Of a stretch of DNA of 64,000 bases, positions 54,779 through 63,252 are shown in pieces; within the stretch, counting starts at the first letter, position 1; each line of letters starts with the position of its first letter. Source of the stretch: Flavisolibacter longurius. Lineage in GTDB: Bacteria; Bacteroidota; Bacteroidia; Chitinophagales; Chitinophagaceae. A program made the position numbers and the translations under genes. Location of the stretch: assembly GCA_013327885.1 (NCBI GenBank), contig JABUMY010000006.1, positions 186,001-250,000 on the forward strand, given 5' to 3'. Under the pieces are notes generated by a model that ran no database searches, was not told where the DNA came from, and worked only from the letters and a program-made list of their open reading frames with translations.

Positions 54779-56506
54779 ATGACAACAAACGCAGCCTATG
54801 TGATCGGTGTGGATTATGGCACCGATTCTGTTCGATCGATCATTGTTAACGCCGGCACCGGGGAAGAAGTGGCCGCTTCTGTTTTTGCTTACCCGCGGTG
54901 GAAACAGGGACTTTATTGCGATGCATTGGAAAACCAATTCCGCCAGCACCCGCTCGATTACATCGAAGGATTGGAAGACACCATCCGCCGTTGCCTTTTG
55001 CAGGCCGGGCCACAAGTGGCCGCGGGCATCAAAGCCATTTCCGTTGACACCACGGGCTCAACACCGGTGGCGGTTGACAGCACCGGCACACCGCTATCGC
55101 TGCTGCCGCAGTACAGCGAAAACCCCAACGCCATGTTTGTGCTCTGGAAAGATCACACAGCAGTGAAAGAAGCGGCCGAGATCAACCAGCATGCAGAAGG
55201 ATTTGACACCAACTACCTGCAATATGTTGGCGGCATTTATTCATCGGAATGGTTTTGGGCCAAGCTGCTGCATGTGCTGCGGGAAGATGAGTCTGTTCGG
55301 GCCGCCATTCATTCCTGGGTAGAGCACTGCGACTGGATACCTTTTGTACTGACGGGTGGCAAAGAGGCAGCTGAATTAAAGAGAGGGGTTTGCGCTGCGG
55401 GACACAAATCGCTTTGGAGCGAAATCTGGGGCGGATTGCCACCCAATGATTTTTTTGCGGCGCTTGATCCCGTGCTGGATGGGTTTACCGAAAAGCTTTT
55501 CAATAAGGTTTATACATCGGCCGAAAAGGCCGGCACCATCAGCGAAGAATGGGCCACAAGGCTTGGTCTACCCAATGATGTGGTGATCGGCATTGGTGCC
55601 TTTGATTGTCACATGGGTGCCGTGGGCGGACAAATCGAGCCCTATTATCTCAGCAAAGTAATGGGCACCTCTACCTGCGACATGCTGGTAGCGCCGCCCG
55701 GTGAAGTGGGTAGCACCCTGGTGCAGGGCATCTGCGGGCAGGTGGAAGGTTCGATCATTCCCGGCATGGTAGGCATGGAAGCAGGACAGTCGGCTTTCGG
55801 TGATGCTTATGCGTGGTTTAGCCGTGTGCTGGCCTGGCCGGTGCAGCACCTGCTGGCACAATCCGAGGTGATAGATGCCGTTACCGCACAAAAGCTGGTG
55901 GAAGAAACTACGGCGAGGCTTCTCCCTGAACTCAGCAAAGCAGCCGCCCAATTACCGGTTGAAGATGACAGCGAGGCTGCTCTCGACTGGATCAATGGTC
56001 GCCGTACACCGGACGCTAACCAGGAATTGCAGGGTGCTTTTTCCGGCCTGAACATGGGTACCGATGCGCCACGACTATTCCGTGCGTTGGTGGAAGCCAC
56101 CTGTTTTGGTGCAAGAGCCATCGTGGAGCGTTTCCAGGAGCAAGGAATCCCGGTAAAAGGACTCATTGGTCTTGGCGGTGTGGCGAAAAAATCGCCTTTC
56201 ATCATGCAGATGATGAGTGATGTGATGAACATGCCCATCCGCATTCACCGCTCTGAACAAACCTGTGCCCTCGGGGCGGCCATGTTTGCCGCTACCGCGG
56301 CCGGTATCTATCCAAAAGTGGAAGACGCTATGCAGGCCATGGGACAAGGCTTCGACGCGGAATACAACCCTGATCCTGAAAAGGTTCCGCTCTATGCAAA
56401 ACGATACGAGCAATACAAAGCTTTTGGTAACTACATCGAAGGCCAAACCACTCAACCTCAAACTTCTAACATCGAACCTCAAACACAACTGGAGACCATC
56501 GCATGA
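54779..56506 (+). CDS. araB: Ribulokinase
   Basis: A 575-aa FGGY-family kinase that phosphorylates L-ribulose to L-ribulose 5-phosphate. Visible are the ATP-binding start GVDYGTDSVRSIIVNAGTG, ISVDTTGSTPVAV, WKDHTAVKEAAEIN, MGTSTCDMLV, the VGMEAGQSAFGDAYAWF motif and the C-terminal GLGGVAKKSPFIMQMMSDV. The last about 20 residues (GQTTQPQTSNIEPQTQ, then LETIA) are a Q/T/P-rich tail encoded by a heptamer repeat (56444-56485) and have no family counterpart that I recognise. It overlaps araD by 4 bp (ATGA). Confidence 0.96.
   Translation: MTTNAAYVIGVDYGTDSVRSIIVNAGTGEEVAASVFAYPRWKQGLYCDALENQFRQHPLDYIEGLEDTIRRCLLQAGPQVAAGIKAISVDTTGSTPVAVDSTGTPLSLLPQYSENPNAMFVLWKDHTAVKEAAEINQHAEGFDTNYLQYVGGIYSSEWFWAKLLHVLREDESVRAAIHSWVEHCDWIPFVLTGGKEAAELKRGVCAAGHKSLWSEIWGGLPPNDFFAALDPVLDGFTEKLFNKVYTSAEKAGTISEEWATRLGLPNDVVIGIGAFDCHMGAVGGQIEPYYLSKVMGTSTCDMLVAPPGEVGSTLVQGICGQVEGSIIPGMVGMEAGQSAFGDAYAWFSRVLAWPVQHLLAQSEVIDAVTAQKLVEETTARLLPELSKAAAQLPVEDDSEAALDWINGRRTPDANQELQGAFSGLNMGTDAPRLFRALVEATCFGARAIVERFQEQGIPVKGLIGLGGVAKKSPFIMQMMSDVMNMPIRIHRSEQTCALGAAMFAATAAGIYPKVEDAMQAMGQGFDAEYNPDPEKVPLYAKRYEQYKAFGNYIEGQTTQPQTSNIEPQTQLETIA
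56444..56485. repeat. About six heptamers, unit TCnAACn, inside the araB 3' end
   Basis: In-phase units CTCAACC, TCAAACT, TCTAACA, TCGAACC, TCAAACA (56451-56485) preceded by CAAACCA. They are translated as the AraB C-terminal tail. Confidence 0.8.
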
Positions 56507-57210
56507 GTCGCTACGAATCCATAAAACAGGCTTCCTATGAAGCCAATATGCAATTGCCAAAGCTTGGCCTTGTTCTTTACACTTTTGGCAATGTGAGTGC
56601 CGTTGACCGCACCGAAGGCGTGTTTGCCATCAAACCGAGTGGTATTCCTTACGAAGACCTGACACCGGAAAAAATGGTGGTGGTGGATTTTGACGGCTTT
56701 ATTGTGGAAGGCAACCTTCGTCCTTCTTCCGATACGGCAACCCATGCTGTGCTGTACAAACACTGGGAAAAGATCGGTGGCATTGTACACACGCATTCGA
56801 CTTACGCCACTGCCTGGGCGCAGGCGCAGCGTGACATTCCCATTTTTGGCACCACCCATGCCGATCACAACACCGTTGACATCCCCTGTGCGCCACCGAT
56901 GGACGACAGCATGATCGAAGGCGATTATGAATACCAAACCGGTTTCCAGATCATGAATCACTTCACCGAAAAAGGCCTGAGTTATGAAGAAGTGGAAATG
57001 ATCCTTGTCGGCAACCATGCACCGTTTACCTGGGGTAATTCACCTTCCAAAGCCGTGTACAACAGTGCCGTACTGGAGCAGGTGGCCCACATGGCGTTTC
57101 TTACCGAAAGGATCAACCCATCGGCACCACGGTTAAAAGATGCCCTCATTAAAAAACATTTTGAACGCAAGCACGGCCCGCACTCTTATTACGGGCAGTC
57201 GGGGACGTGA
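56503..57210 (+). CDS. araD: L-ribulose-5-phosphate 4-epimerase
   Basis: A 235-aa class II aldolase-fold zinc enzyme that converts L-ribulose 5-phosphate to D-xylulose 5-phosphate. Zinc ligands H96 and H98 lie in GGIVHTHST, the phosphate-binding motifs are GNVS and KPSG, and RPSSDTATH carries the conserved Asp. VGNHAPFTWG holds the third His. Start ATG overlaps the araB stop (ATGA), indicating translational coupling. The TGA stop lies within the first unit of a 7-bp repeat array. Confidence 0.97.
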   Translation: MSRYESIKQASYEANMQLPKLGLVLYTFGNVSAVDRTEGVFAIKPSGIPYEDLTPEKMVVVDFDGFIVEGNLRPSSDTATHAVLYKHWEKIGGIVHTHSTYATAWAQAQRDIPIFGTTHADHNTVDIPCAPPMDDSMIEGDYEYQTGFQIMNHFTEKGLSYEEVEMILVGNHAPFTWGNSPSKAVYNSAVLEQVAHMAFLTERINPSAPRLKDALIKKHFERKHGPHSYYGQSGT

Positions 57211-57304
57211 AACGTGAGACGGGAAACGAAAAACGTCACACGTCGAACGTAAAACGTAAAACGGTAAACGGTAAACGGGAAACAGAAAACTGTAAACGAA
57301 ACAA
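57207..57304. repeat. Fourteen tandem heptamers between araD and araA
   Basis: A run of 7-bp units ending mostly in AAAC, all in phase: GTGAAAC, GTGAGAC, GGGAAAC, GAAAAAC, GTCACAC, GTCGAAC, then GTAAAAC twice, GGTAAAC twice, GGGAAAC, AGAAAAC, TGTAAAC, and a final partial unit. It starts on the araD stop codon and ends 31 bp before the araA ATG. Purine-rich on the plus strand. Confidence 0.92.
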
Positions 57305-57335
57305 AAACTCTCAACAAATTAAGAACGAATAAAAG

Positions 57336-58829
57336 ATGACCGATTTAAAGCAATTGGAAGTTTGGTTTGTAACCGGCAGCCAGCACCTGTATGGCGAAGA
57401 AACCCTGCGGCAGGTGGCCGCACATTCCGAAGAGATCGCAAAAAGCCTGCATGCCGCCAACGGCATCCCGGTAAGCATCGTTTTTAAGCCAACCGTAAAA
57501 AGCACCGAAGAAGTGACCGCCATTTGCGCGGAAGCCAATGCGGCAAAAAGCTGTATTGGCATCATTGCCTGGATGCATACGTTTTCCCCTGCCAAGATGT
57601 GGATCACAGGGCTGCGCATCCTGCAAAAGCCACTCCTGCACCTGCATACGCAGTACAACCGCGACATTCCCTGGAACAGCATCGACATGGATTTTATGAA
57701 CCTGAACCAGTCGGCGCACGGCGACCGCGAGTTTGGTTTTATGGTCAGCCGTATGCGCAAGGCACGAAAGGTGGTGGTTGGTCACTGGCAGGATAGTGAA
57801 GTCGTGGCGCAGATCGAAGCCTGGACACGGGTAGCTGCCGGATGGCACGACTGGCAGGGTGCAAAGTTTGTACGCTTTGGCGACAACATGCGCTATGTAG
57901 CGGTAACAGATGGCGACAAAGTGGAAGCCGAAATGAAATTTGGCTTTTCGGTGAACACGCATGGCATCGGCGACCTGGTAAAGGTGATCAATGCTGTTGA
58001 GGATCGTGCTGTTGACACACTGGTAAGCGAATACAAAGACAGTTATTCCTTGTCGGATGCATTGCTCAACGGGCAGAAGGAATCGCTCCGCGAAGCAGCC
58101 CGCATTGAGGCCGGCCTGCGGCAGTTTTTAAAAGAAGGCAATTACAAAGGTTTTTCCGATACGTTTGAAGACCTGCACGGCATGGTGCAACTCCCGGGAA
58201 TTGCTGCACAGCGCCTGATGAAAGAAGGCTATGGTTTTGCCGGTGAAGGCGACTGGAAAACCGCAGCGTTGGTTCGGGCCATGAAAGTAATGGCAACGGG
58301 CTTAAAAGGCGGCAACTCTTTCATGGAAGATTATACCTACCATTTTGAGCCGGGCAACAACCTGGTGCTGGGTGCCCACATGCTGGAGATCTGCGAAAGT
58401 ATTGCCAGTGGCAAGCCTTCTTGCGAAGTGCATCCGCTGGGTATTGGCGGCAAAGCCGACCCGGTGCGGCTGGTGTTCAACGTGGCCGGCGGGCCCGCCC
58501 TCAATGCAGCCCTGATGGATATGGGCAACCGCTTCCGTTTATTGGTAAACGAAGTGGAAGCAGTAGAGCCGCAACACGAACTGCCCAAGCTCCCCGTGGC
58601 AAGAGTGCTGTGGAAACCGCTGCCGGATATGAAGACCGGTTGCGCTGCCTGGATATTGGGCGGTGGAGCTCACCATACCTGTTACAGTCAGAACCTGACA
58701 GCACAGCAACTCGAAGATTTTGCCGATATCGCCGGCATTGAATATGTAAAGATTGGAAAGGGCACAGACCTGTATGGCTTTAAGAATGAACTGCGCTGGA
58801 ACGAAGTCTATTATCAACTCAAAAATTAA
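57336..58829 (+). CDS. araA: L-arabinose isomerase
   Basis: A 497-aa Mn-dependent isomerase converting L-arabinose to L-ribulose. Family motifs are the N-terminal [29 protein letters not shown], the QFNRDIPW-equivalent [29 protein letters not shown] in pieces, [20 protein letters not shown] and [13 protein letters not shown] near the C-terminus, which includes the metal-binding His residues. Length and motif order are standard. Separated from araD by the heptamer array, so transcribed with araB and araD but with a 125-bp spacer. Confidence 0.98.
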   Translation: MTDLKQLEVWFVTGSQHLYGEETLRQVAAHSEEIAKSLHAANGIPVSIVFKPTVKSTEEVTAICAEANAAKSCIGIIAWMHTFSPAKMWITGLRILQKPLLHLHTQYNRDIPWNSIDMDFMNLNQSAHGDREFGFMVSRMRKARKVVVGHWQDSEVVAQIEAWTRVAAGWHDWQGAKFVRFGDNMRYVAVTDGDKVEAEMKFGFSVNTHGIGDLVKVINAVEDRAVDTLVSEYKDSYSLSDALLNGQKESLREAARIEAGLRQFLKEGNYKGFSDTFEDLHGMVQLPGIAAQRLMKEGYGFAGEGDWKTAALVRAMKVMATGLKGGNSFMEDYTYHFEPGNNLVLGAHMLEICESIASGKPSCEVHPLGIGGKADPVRLVFNVAGGPALNAALMDMGNRFRLLVNEVEAVEPQHELPKLPVARVLWKPLPDMKTGCAAWILGGGAHHTCYSQNLTAQQLEDFADIAGIEYVKIGKGTDLYGFKNELRWNEVYYQLKN

Positions 58830-58848
58830 GGATCGTCATTCACAACTA

Positions 58849-58894
58849 TTCAGCGATTACCTGTTGAAAAATTTTTCAACAGGTAATCGCTGAA
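58849..58894. repeat. 46-bp perfect palindrome
   Basis: Two 23-bp perfectly inverted arms (58849-58871 and 58872-58894) with no spacer; the centre is AAAAATTTTT. It lies 19 bp after the araA stop and 58 bp before the GH127 start. As RNA it forms a very long hairpin but lacks a distinct T-run outside the stem, so it is not a standard terminator. It may block exonucleases, attenuate or serve as a protein-binding site. Confidence 0.9.
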
Positions 58895-58952
58895 ATTCGT
58901 TTGCAGGTAACCGGTAGTCACCGCTTTTTTAGCGCCTAAATAAAAACTGATC

Positions 58953-61313
58953 ATGGTAAGAACCCTTTTGTTTTTCTTGTTGCTCTCCCCAGGAATGGAA
59001 GCTGCGCACAGCCAGGCACCGGTGGTAAAAGCTTTTCCCTTGCAGGATGTTCGCCTGCTGGAAAGCCCCTTCAAAAAGGCGCAGGAAACAGACAGGTCTT
59101 ACATTCTTTCTTTGGATGCGGACAGGTTGCTGGCACCTTTTTTACGGGAAGCCGGCTTGCCGCTTCTGTCCAAAAGTTATGGCAACTGGGAGGCGACAGG
59201 ACTGGATGGTCACATTGGTGGCCATTATCTTTCGGCGCTGGCCAATATGTATGCCGCAACCGGAGACAAACGGGTGGGAGAGAAGCTGACTTATGCGATT
59301 GACTGGCTCCAAAAATGCCAGCAAAATGATAAAGAAGGTTATGTGGGTGGAATTCCCGGCGGGAAACAAATGTGGCAGGATATTGCTGACGGGAAGATCA
59401 ATGCAGGCAGTTTTTCGCTGAACGATAAGTGGGTACCGCTTTACAACATTCACAAGCTATTTGCCGGCCTGGCCGATGCTTACCTGCTAACGGGAAATGG
59501 TAAGGCAAAACAGATCCTAATCAAGCTATCTGATTGGTTTCTGGGTGTGACCAGTAAACTCAGCGACGAGCAATTGCAAACCATTTTGCGCAGCGAACAT
59601 GGCGGCATGAACGAAGTGTTTGCCGACGTTGCCGAAATTTCCGGTGATAAAAAATACTTGGTCCTGGCAAAGCGAATGTCACACAAAGCCATTCTGCAAC
59701 CTCTTTTGGAAAAAAAGGATGCGTTGAACGGCCTGCATGCCAACACGCAAATTCCAAAGGTGATCGGCTACCTGCGCATTGCGCAAGTTGATGGCGACAA
59801 AGCCTGGCAGGAAGGTGCCCGTTTTTTCTGGAACACCGTCACCAAAAACAGGACCATCTCCATCGGCGGGAACAGTGTGCGGGAGCATTTTCACCCCGCG
59901 AATGATTTTTCTTCCATGATCGAAACAAGGGAAGGGCCCGAAACCTGCAACACCTACAACATGCTCAAGCTGTCGAAGTTGTTGTTTGCATCGGAGCCTT
60001 CTTCGGCATATATGGATTATTATGAAAGAGCGGTTTCCAACCACATTCTTTCCTCGCAACACCCGAACGGTGGCTTTGTTTATTTTACTCCGATTCGGCC
60101 GCAGCATTACCGGGTATATTCCAGTGCGCAAGAGAGCTTTTGGTGCTGTGTGGGTACCGGGCTGGAAAATCATGGGAAGTATGGCGAGATGATATATGCG
60201 CACAAGGCCAACGACCTTTTCATCAACCTGTTTATTCCTTCGGTGCTGAACTGGAAAGAAAATGGGCTGTTGTTGAAACAGGAAACAAGCTTTCCCGAAA
60301 CGGAAACTACCAGCTTTCATTTCCAATTGGCAACCCCAAAAACCTTTGCGGTTTCCTTTCGCTATCCTTCCTGGGTAGCCGACGGAAAGTTAAAAGCCCG
60401 GGTCAACAAAAAAGAAGTGCCGGTGAAAAAAGGGGCAAATGGTTATGTTTCCTTTTCCCGGCAATGGAAAACCGGTGATGTTTTGTCGCTGCACCTGCCC
60501 ATGGAAACAAAGGCTGAATTTCTTCCCGACAGTTCGCAATGGTTCTCGTTTGTTCGCGGTCCCATTGTATTGGCCGCTGCAACCGACACGACAAACCTGG
60601 TTGGTATAAAAGCCGGTGACAGCCGCATGGGACATATTGCCAGCGGTCCGCTTTACCCGGTGGAAAAAGCACCCATGATCGTTGCTGAAAACAAAAACTT
60701 TCCATCAGCACTGCAGGCCGTAAAAGGAAAGCCGCTGACGTTTACTGCGGCAAACATTGTATACCCCGATTCGTTCAAAACCCTGCAACTGGTACCGTTT
60801 TACACCATCCACGATGCACGGTATATGCTGTACTGGCGGTTTGCCACGCCTGCACAGCTCGAAAGCATCCGCGAAGAATTACGCCGCAACGAAAAAGAAA
60901 AGCTGGCGTTGGAAGCCATTACGGTTGACCAGGTGGCACCGGGCGAACAGCAACCCGAATCGGACCATGGCTTTAAGGGCGAAAACACCGAGTCCGGCGT
61001 ATACCGGGAACGGCACTGGCGCCATGCCAGGGGCTGGTTTAGCTATGAACTTAAAAACACGAGGGGAGAAGCACGAAAGCTTCGGGTTACTTATTCTGGC
61101 GGAGACAAAGACCGCAAATTCGACATTTTGCTGAATGGAAAACTCCTGCAAACAGTAACAAGCGATGAAACAAAAGGCGACAAATTCTTTGACGTTGATT
61201 ATCCCTTGCCCCAAACTATTTTAGACGAAGCGCCTGCCGTGATCACGGTGAAATTTGCGGCTCATCCTGGTTCAATGGCCGGTGGTGTTTTTGGCGTGAG
61301 GCTGTTGAAATAA
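58953..61313 (+). CDS. GH127 beta-L-arabinofuranosidase
   Basis: A 786-aa exported glycoside hydrolase (signal peptide about 1-21) that releases L-arabinose from beta-L-arabinofuranosides. The zinc-cysteine active site is visible as E330-T-C332 in GPETCNTYNML and C398-C399 in WCCVGTGLENH; the second pair contains the cysteine nucleophile in the family. E311 in REHFH is a likely acid/base. The C-terminal third contains beta domains (DUF4986/DUF6805-like). It follows the ara operon, consistent with supplying its substrate. Confidence 0.93.
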   Translation: MVRTLLFFLLLSPGMEAAHSQAPVVKAFPLQDVRLLESPFKKAQETDRSYILSLDADRLLAPFLREAGLPLLSKSYGNWEATGLDGHIGGHYLSALANMYAATGDKRVGEKLTYAIDWLQKCQQNDKEGYVGGIPGGKQMWQDIADGKINAGSFSLNDKWVPLYNIHKLFAGLADAYLLTGNGKAKQILIKLSDWFLGVTSKLSDEQLQTILRSEHGGMNEVFADVAEISGDKKYLVLAKRMSHKAILQPLLEKKDALNGLHANTQIPKVIGYLRIAQVDGDKAWQEGARFFWNTVTKNRTISIGGNSVREHFHPANDFSSMIETREGPETCNTYNMLKLSKLLFASEPSSAYMDYYERAVSNHILSSQHPNGGFVYFTPIRPQHYRVYSSAQESFWCCVGTGLENHGKYGEMIYAHKANDLFINLFIPSVLNWKENGLLLKQETSFPETETTSFHFQLATPKTFAVSFRYPSWVADGKLKARVNKKEVPVKKGANGYVSFSRQWKTGDVLSLHLPMETKAEFLPDSSQWFSFVRGPIVLAAATDTTNLVGIKAGDSRMGHIASGPLYPVEKAPMIVAENKNFPSALQAVKGKPLTFTAANIVYPDSFKTLQLVPFYTIHDARYMLYWRFATPAQLESIREELRRNEKEKLALEAITVDQVAPGEQQPESDHGFKGENTESGVYRERHWRHARGWFSYELKNTRGEARKLRVTYSGGDKDRKFDILLNGKLLQTVTSDETKGDKFFDVDYPLPQTILDEAPAVITVKFAAHPGSMAGGVFGVRLLK

Positions 61314-61393
61314 TCCTCGCCGCAAAATCACTTGTGCATGCCCGTGAAAACGATTCTGATTTTACCAGATGAATGATTGCATTCCCTGGTTGT

Positions 61394-61636
61394 TTATTTC
61401 AAAATCGTGGTAATGGCTTCCGCAATAGCCTGGAGCAGGTCAATCGGTACCGCTTTGTCTGTTTTTTCAGGATCAACAATGGCCCGGTACGATCGCTCTT
61501 CATCCGGCTCAAAATAAACCGGTGTGCCGTACACATCCACTTCAAACCGGTGGGTATAACCGGTTTGCTGCAAGCTTGCCGGGAACAAGATCTCTTCTCC
61601 TTTGTACTGCACAGGAAACGCAAACGAATCTTCCAT
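61394..61636 (-). CDS. Small conserved protein of unknown function (paralogue of 2858-3094)
   Basis: An 80-aa acidic soluble protein without signal peptide. It shares with the 78-aa protein at 2858-3094 a strand-helix layout: SF-x-F, KGEEILFPASL, HRFEVDVYG, a D/E-rich segment (FEPDEERSYRAIVD) and a C-terminal helix. No named family recognised. It is antisense to part of a longer upstream extension of the MFS frame, which supports a later start for that gene. Confidence 0.65.
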   Translation of the reverse strand: MEDSFAFPVQYKGEEILFPASLQQTGYTHRFEVDVYGTPVYFEPDEERSYRAIVDPEKTDKAVPIDLLQAIAEAITTILK

Positions 61637-61751
61637 CGATCAAATTTAGGGGCATGAAGATAAGCAGCGACCGCTCCTCCGGCTACTTACCGCCGGTAAG
61701 ATTTGTTCCAATTTATCCCAACCGGCTGCATGTTTACACATCTTCCGAATT

Positions 61752-61759
61752 TACTTTTG
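61752..61759 (+). promoter_or_regulatory. Candidate -7 element (TACTTTTG) of the MFS gene
   Basis: An exact TAnnTTTG match 8 bp before the ATG at 61768. If used, the leader is almost absent and the ATG at 61777 would also be possible. Confidence 0.4.
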
Positions 61760-61767
61760 CCAGTTCA

Positions 61768-63009
61768 ATGGATCGTATGAAACCAACACCTAGTGGAACT
61801 GTTCTGGCCGTGCCCAAAACAAGCGTGGAAGGAACCGTTTATCCTGTTTTGCTTTCCATCAGCTTTTCGCACCTGCTGAACGATACGATCCAGTCACTGA
61901 TCCCATCCATCTATCCACTGGTAAAAGATTCGTTTAGCCTGAGCTTTGCGCAGATCGGCTTGATCACCCTGGTCTTTCAACTGGCGGCCTCGCTGCTGCA
62001 ACCGTTTGTTGGTTATTACACCGATAAAAAGCCACAGCCTTTTTCGCTTTCGACAGGCATGGGCTTTACGTTAATGGGACTGCTCTTTCTTGCTTTTGCG
62101 CCGAGCTTTGGCTGGATCCTGGTGTCGGTTGGTCTGATCGGTATCGGCTCTTCCGTATTTCACCCCGAAGCTTCCAAAGTTGCCTACATGGCTTCCGGTG
62201 GTCGCCGAGGATTGGCCCAATCCATCTTCCAGGTGGGCGGCAATGCCGGCAGTGCCATCGGTCCCCTTTTGGCTGCGCTGATCATCGTTCCGTTTGGACA
62301 GGCCAGTGTTGCCTGGTTTTCGGTGCTGGCCCTCCTGGCCATTGCGATCCTGTTTCGCATAGGAAGGTGGTACCAGGGCAACATGCACCGCATCCGGCCC
62401 AAAAAAACAACGGCCGCAGGAACAGATCCGACGGTTCTTTCCCGCAACAAGATCGTTCTCTCCATCGTCATCCTATTGGTGCTGATCTTTTCAAAATATT
62501 TCTACCTCGCCAGCATGAGCTCTTACTTTACGTTCTACCTCATCGATAAATTTGGGGTTACAGTTCAAAGCTCACAGCTGCACCTGTTTATCTTTTTACT
62601 GGCAACAGCCCTCGGTACATTTATGGGCGGCCCGCTCGGCGATCGCTTCGGCCGCAAATACGTGATCTGGTTCTCCATTCTTGGTGCTGCACCATTTACC
62701 TTGTTATTACCACATGCCAATCTTTTCTGGACAACTGTGCTGAGTGTACTCATTGGCTTTATCCTGGCATCGGCATTTTCCGCTATTCTTGTTTATGCGC
62801 AGGAATTATTGCCTGGAAAAGTGGGCATGGTGTCGGGCTTGTTCTTTGGCTTTGCTTTTGGCATGGGTGGCCTGGGTTCAGCACTGTTAGGTGCCCTGGC
62901 CGACAGCACCAGCATTAATTACGTGTACCAGCTTTGCGCTTACCTTCCGCTTATTGGCTTGCTCACAGCCTTCCTGCCCAACATCGGTACAAAGACGGTG
63001 AAGAAATAA
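61768..63009 (+). CDS. MFS transporter, Fsr-like (fosmidomycin resistance family)
   Basis: About 414 aa from the ATG at 61768; the frame is open far upstream but that part is not MFS-like and overlaps the antisense small gene. There are about 12 membrane segments. Family-specific motifs are SHLLNDTIQSLIPSIYP, YYTDKKPQPF, IGIGSSVFHPEASKVAYMASGGRRGLAQSIFQVGGNAGSAIGP in pieces, GGPLGDRFGRKYVIW and VSGLFFGFAFGMGGLGSALLG. Fsr-type proteins export fosmidomycin and related compounds; the natural substrate is unknown. Gene stands alone between a minus-strand small gene and nrfHA. Confidence 0.9.
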   Translation: MDRMKPTPSGTVLAVPKTSVEGTVYPVLLSISFSHLLNDTIQSLIPSIYPLVKDSFSLSFAQIGLITLVFQLAASLLQPFVGYYTDKKPQPFSLSTGMGFTLMGLLFLAFAPSFGWILVSVGLIGIGSSVFHPEASKVAYMASGGRRGLAQSIFQVGGNAGSAIGPLLAALIIVPFGQASVAWFSVLALLAIAILFRIGRWYQGNMHRIRPKKTTAAGTDPTVLSRNKIVLSIVILLVLIFSKYFYLASMSSYFTFYLIDKFGVTVQSSQLHLFIFLLATALGTFMGGPLGDRFGRKYVIWFSILGAAPFTLLLPHANLFWTTVLSVLIGFILASAFSAILVYAQELLPGKVGMVSGLFFGFAFGMGGLGSALLGALADSTSINYVYQLCAYLPLIGLLTAFLPNIGTKTVKK

Positions 63010-63091
63010 TGCATGCAAGTGTGATGAACATCGCCCATAAATGAAAATACTTAGTGGGTGCAAATGGAAAATTCCTCACCTGAAAATTGGA

Positions 63092-63099
63092 TACATTTG
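63092..63099 (+). promoter_or_regulatory. Candidate -7 element (TACATTTG) of nrfHA
   Basis: An exact TAnnTTTG match 153 bp before the nrfH ATG, implying a long leader of about 145 nt. No matching -33 TTG at the normal spacing. Confidence 0.4.
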
Positions 63100-63252
63100 T
63101 AAGAGAGGCTACCGGGTAGGGTTAGGTGTTGTTTTTACAAATTGCTGCCGATTGGAAACAATCTTTGCACCATTTTTGTAGAACGTATACAGCCCGTTTT
63201 CTTTTTAGACTTAAACAGGCTGGCAAGGAATTTTTACCAATTTCTATAAGGC

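Noticed and set aside
57207-57304. CRISPR-like array
   Set aside because: The period is 7 bp with no spacers of separate sequence and no cas genes in the window.
58849-58894. Calling the palindrome a simple rho-independent terminator
   Set aside because: The 23-bp arms without a loop and without a T-run outside the stem are atypical, so it is listed as a palindromic repeat.
59679-60326. 215-codon minus-strand frame inside GH127
   Set aside because: Shadow of an intact GH127 catalytic domain.
61522-61767. N-terminal extension of the MFS transporter
   Set aside because: The extra 82 residues are not MFS-like, overlap an antisense small gene and precede a promoter-like element; ATG 61768 is preferred.
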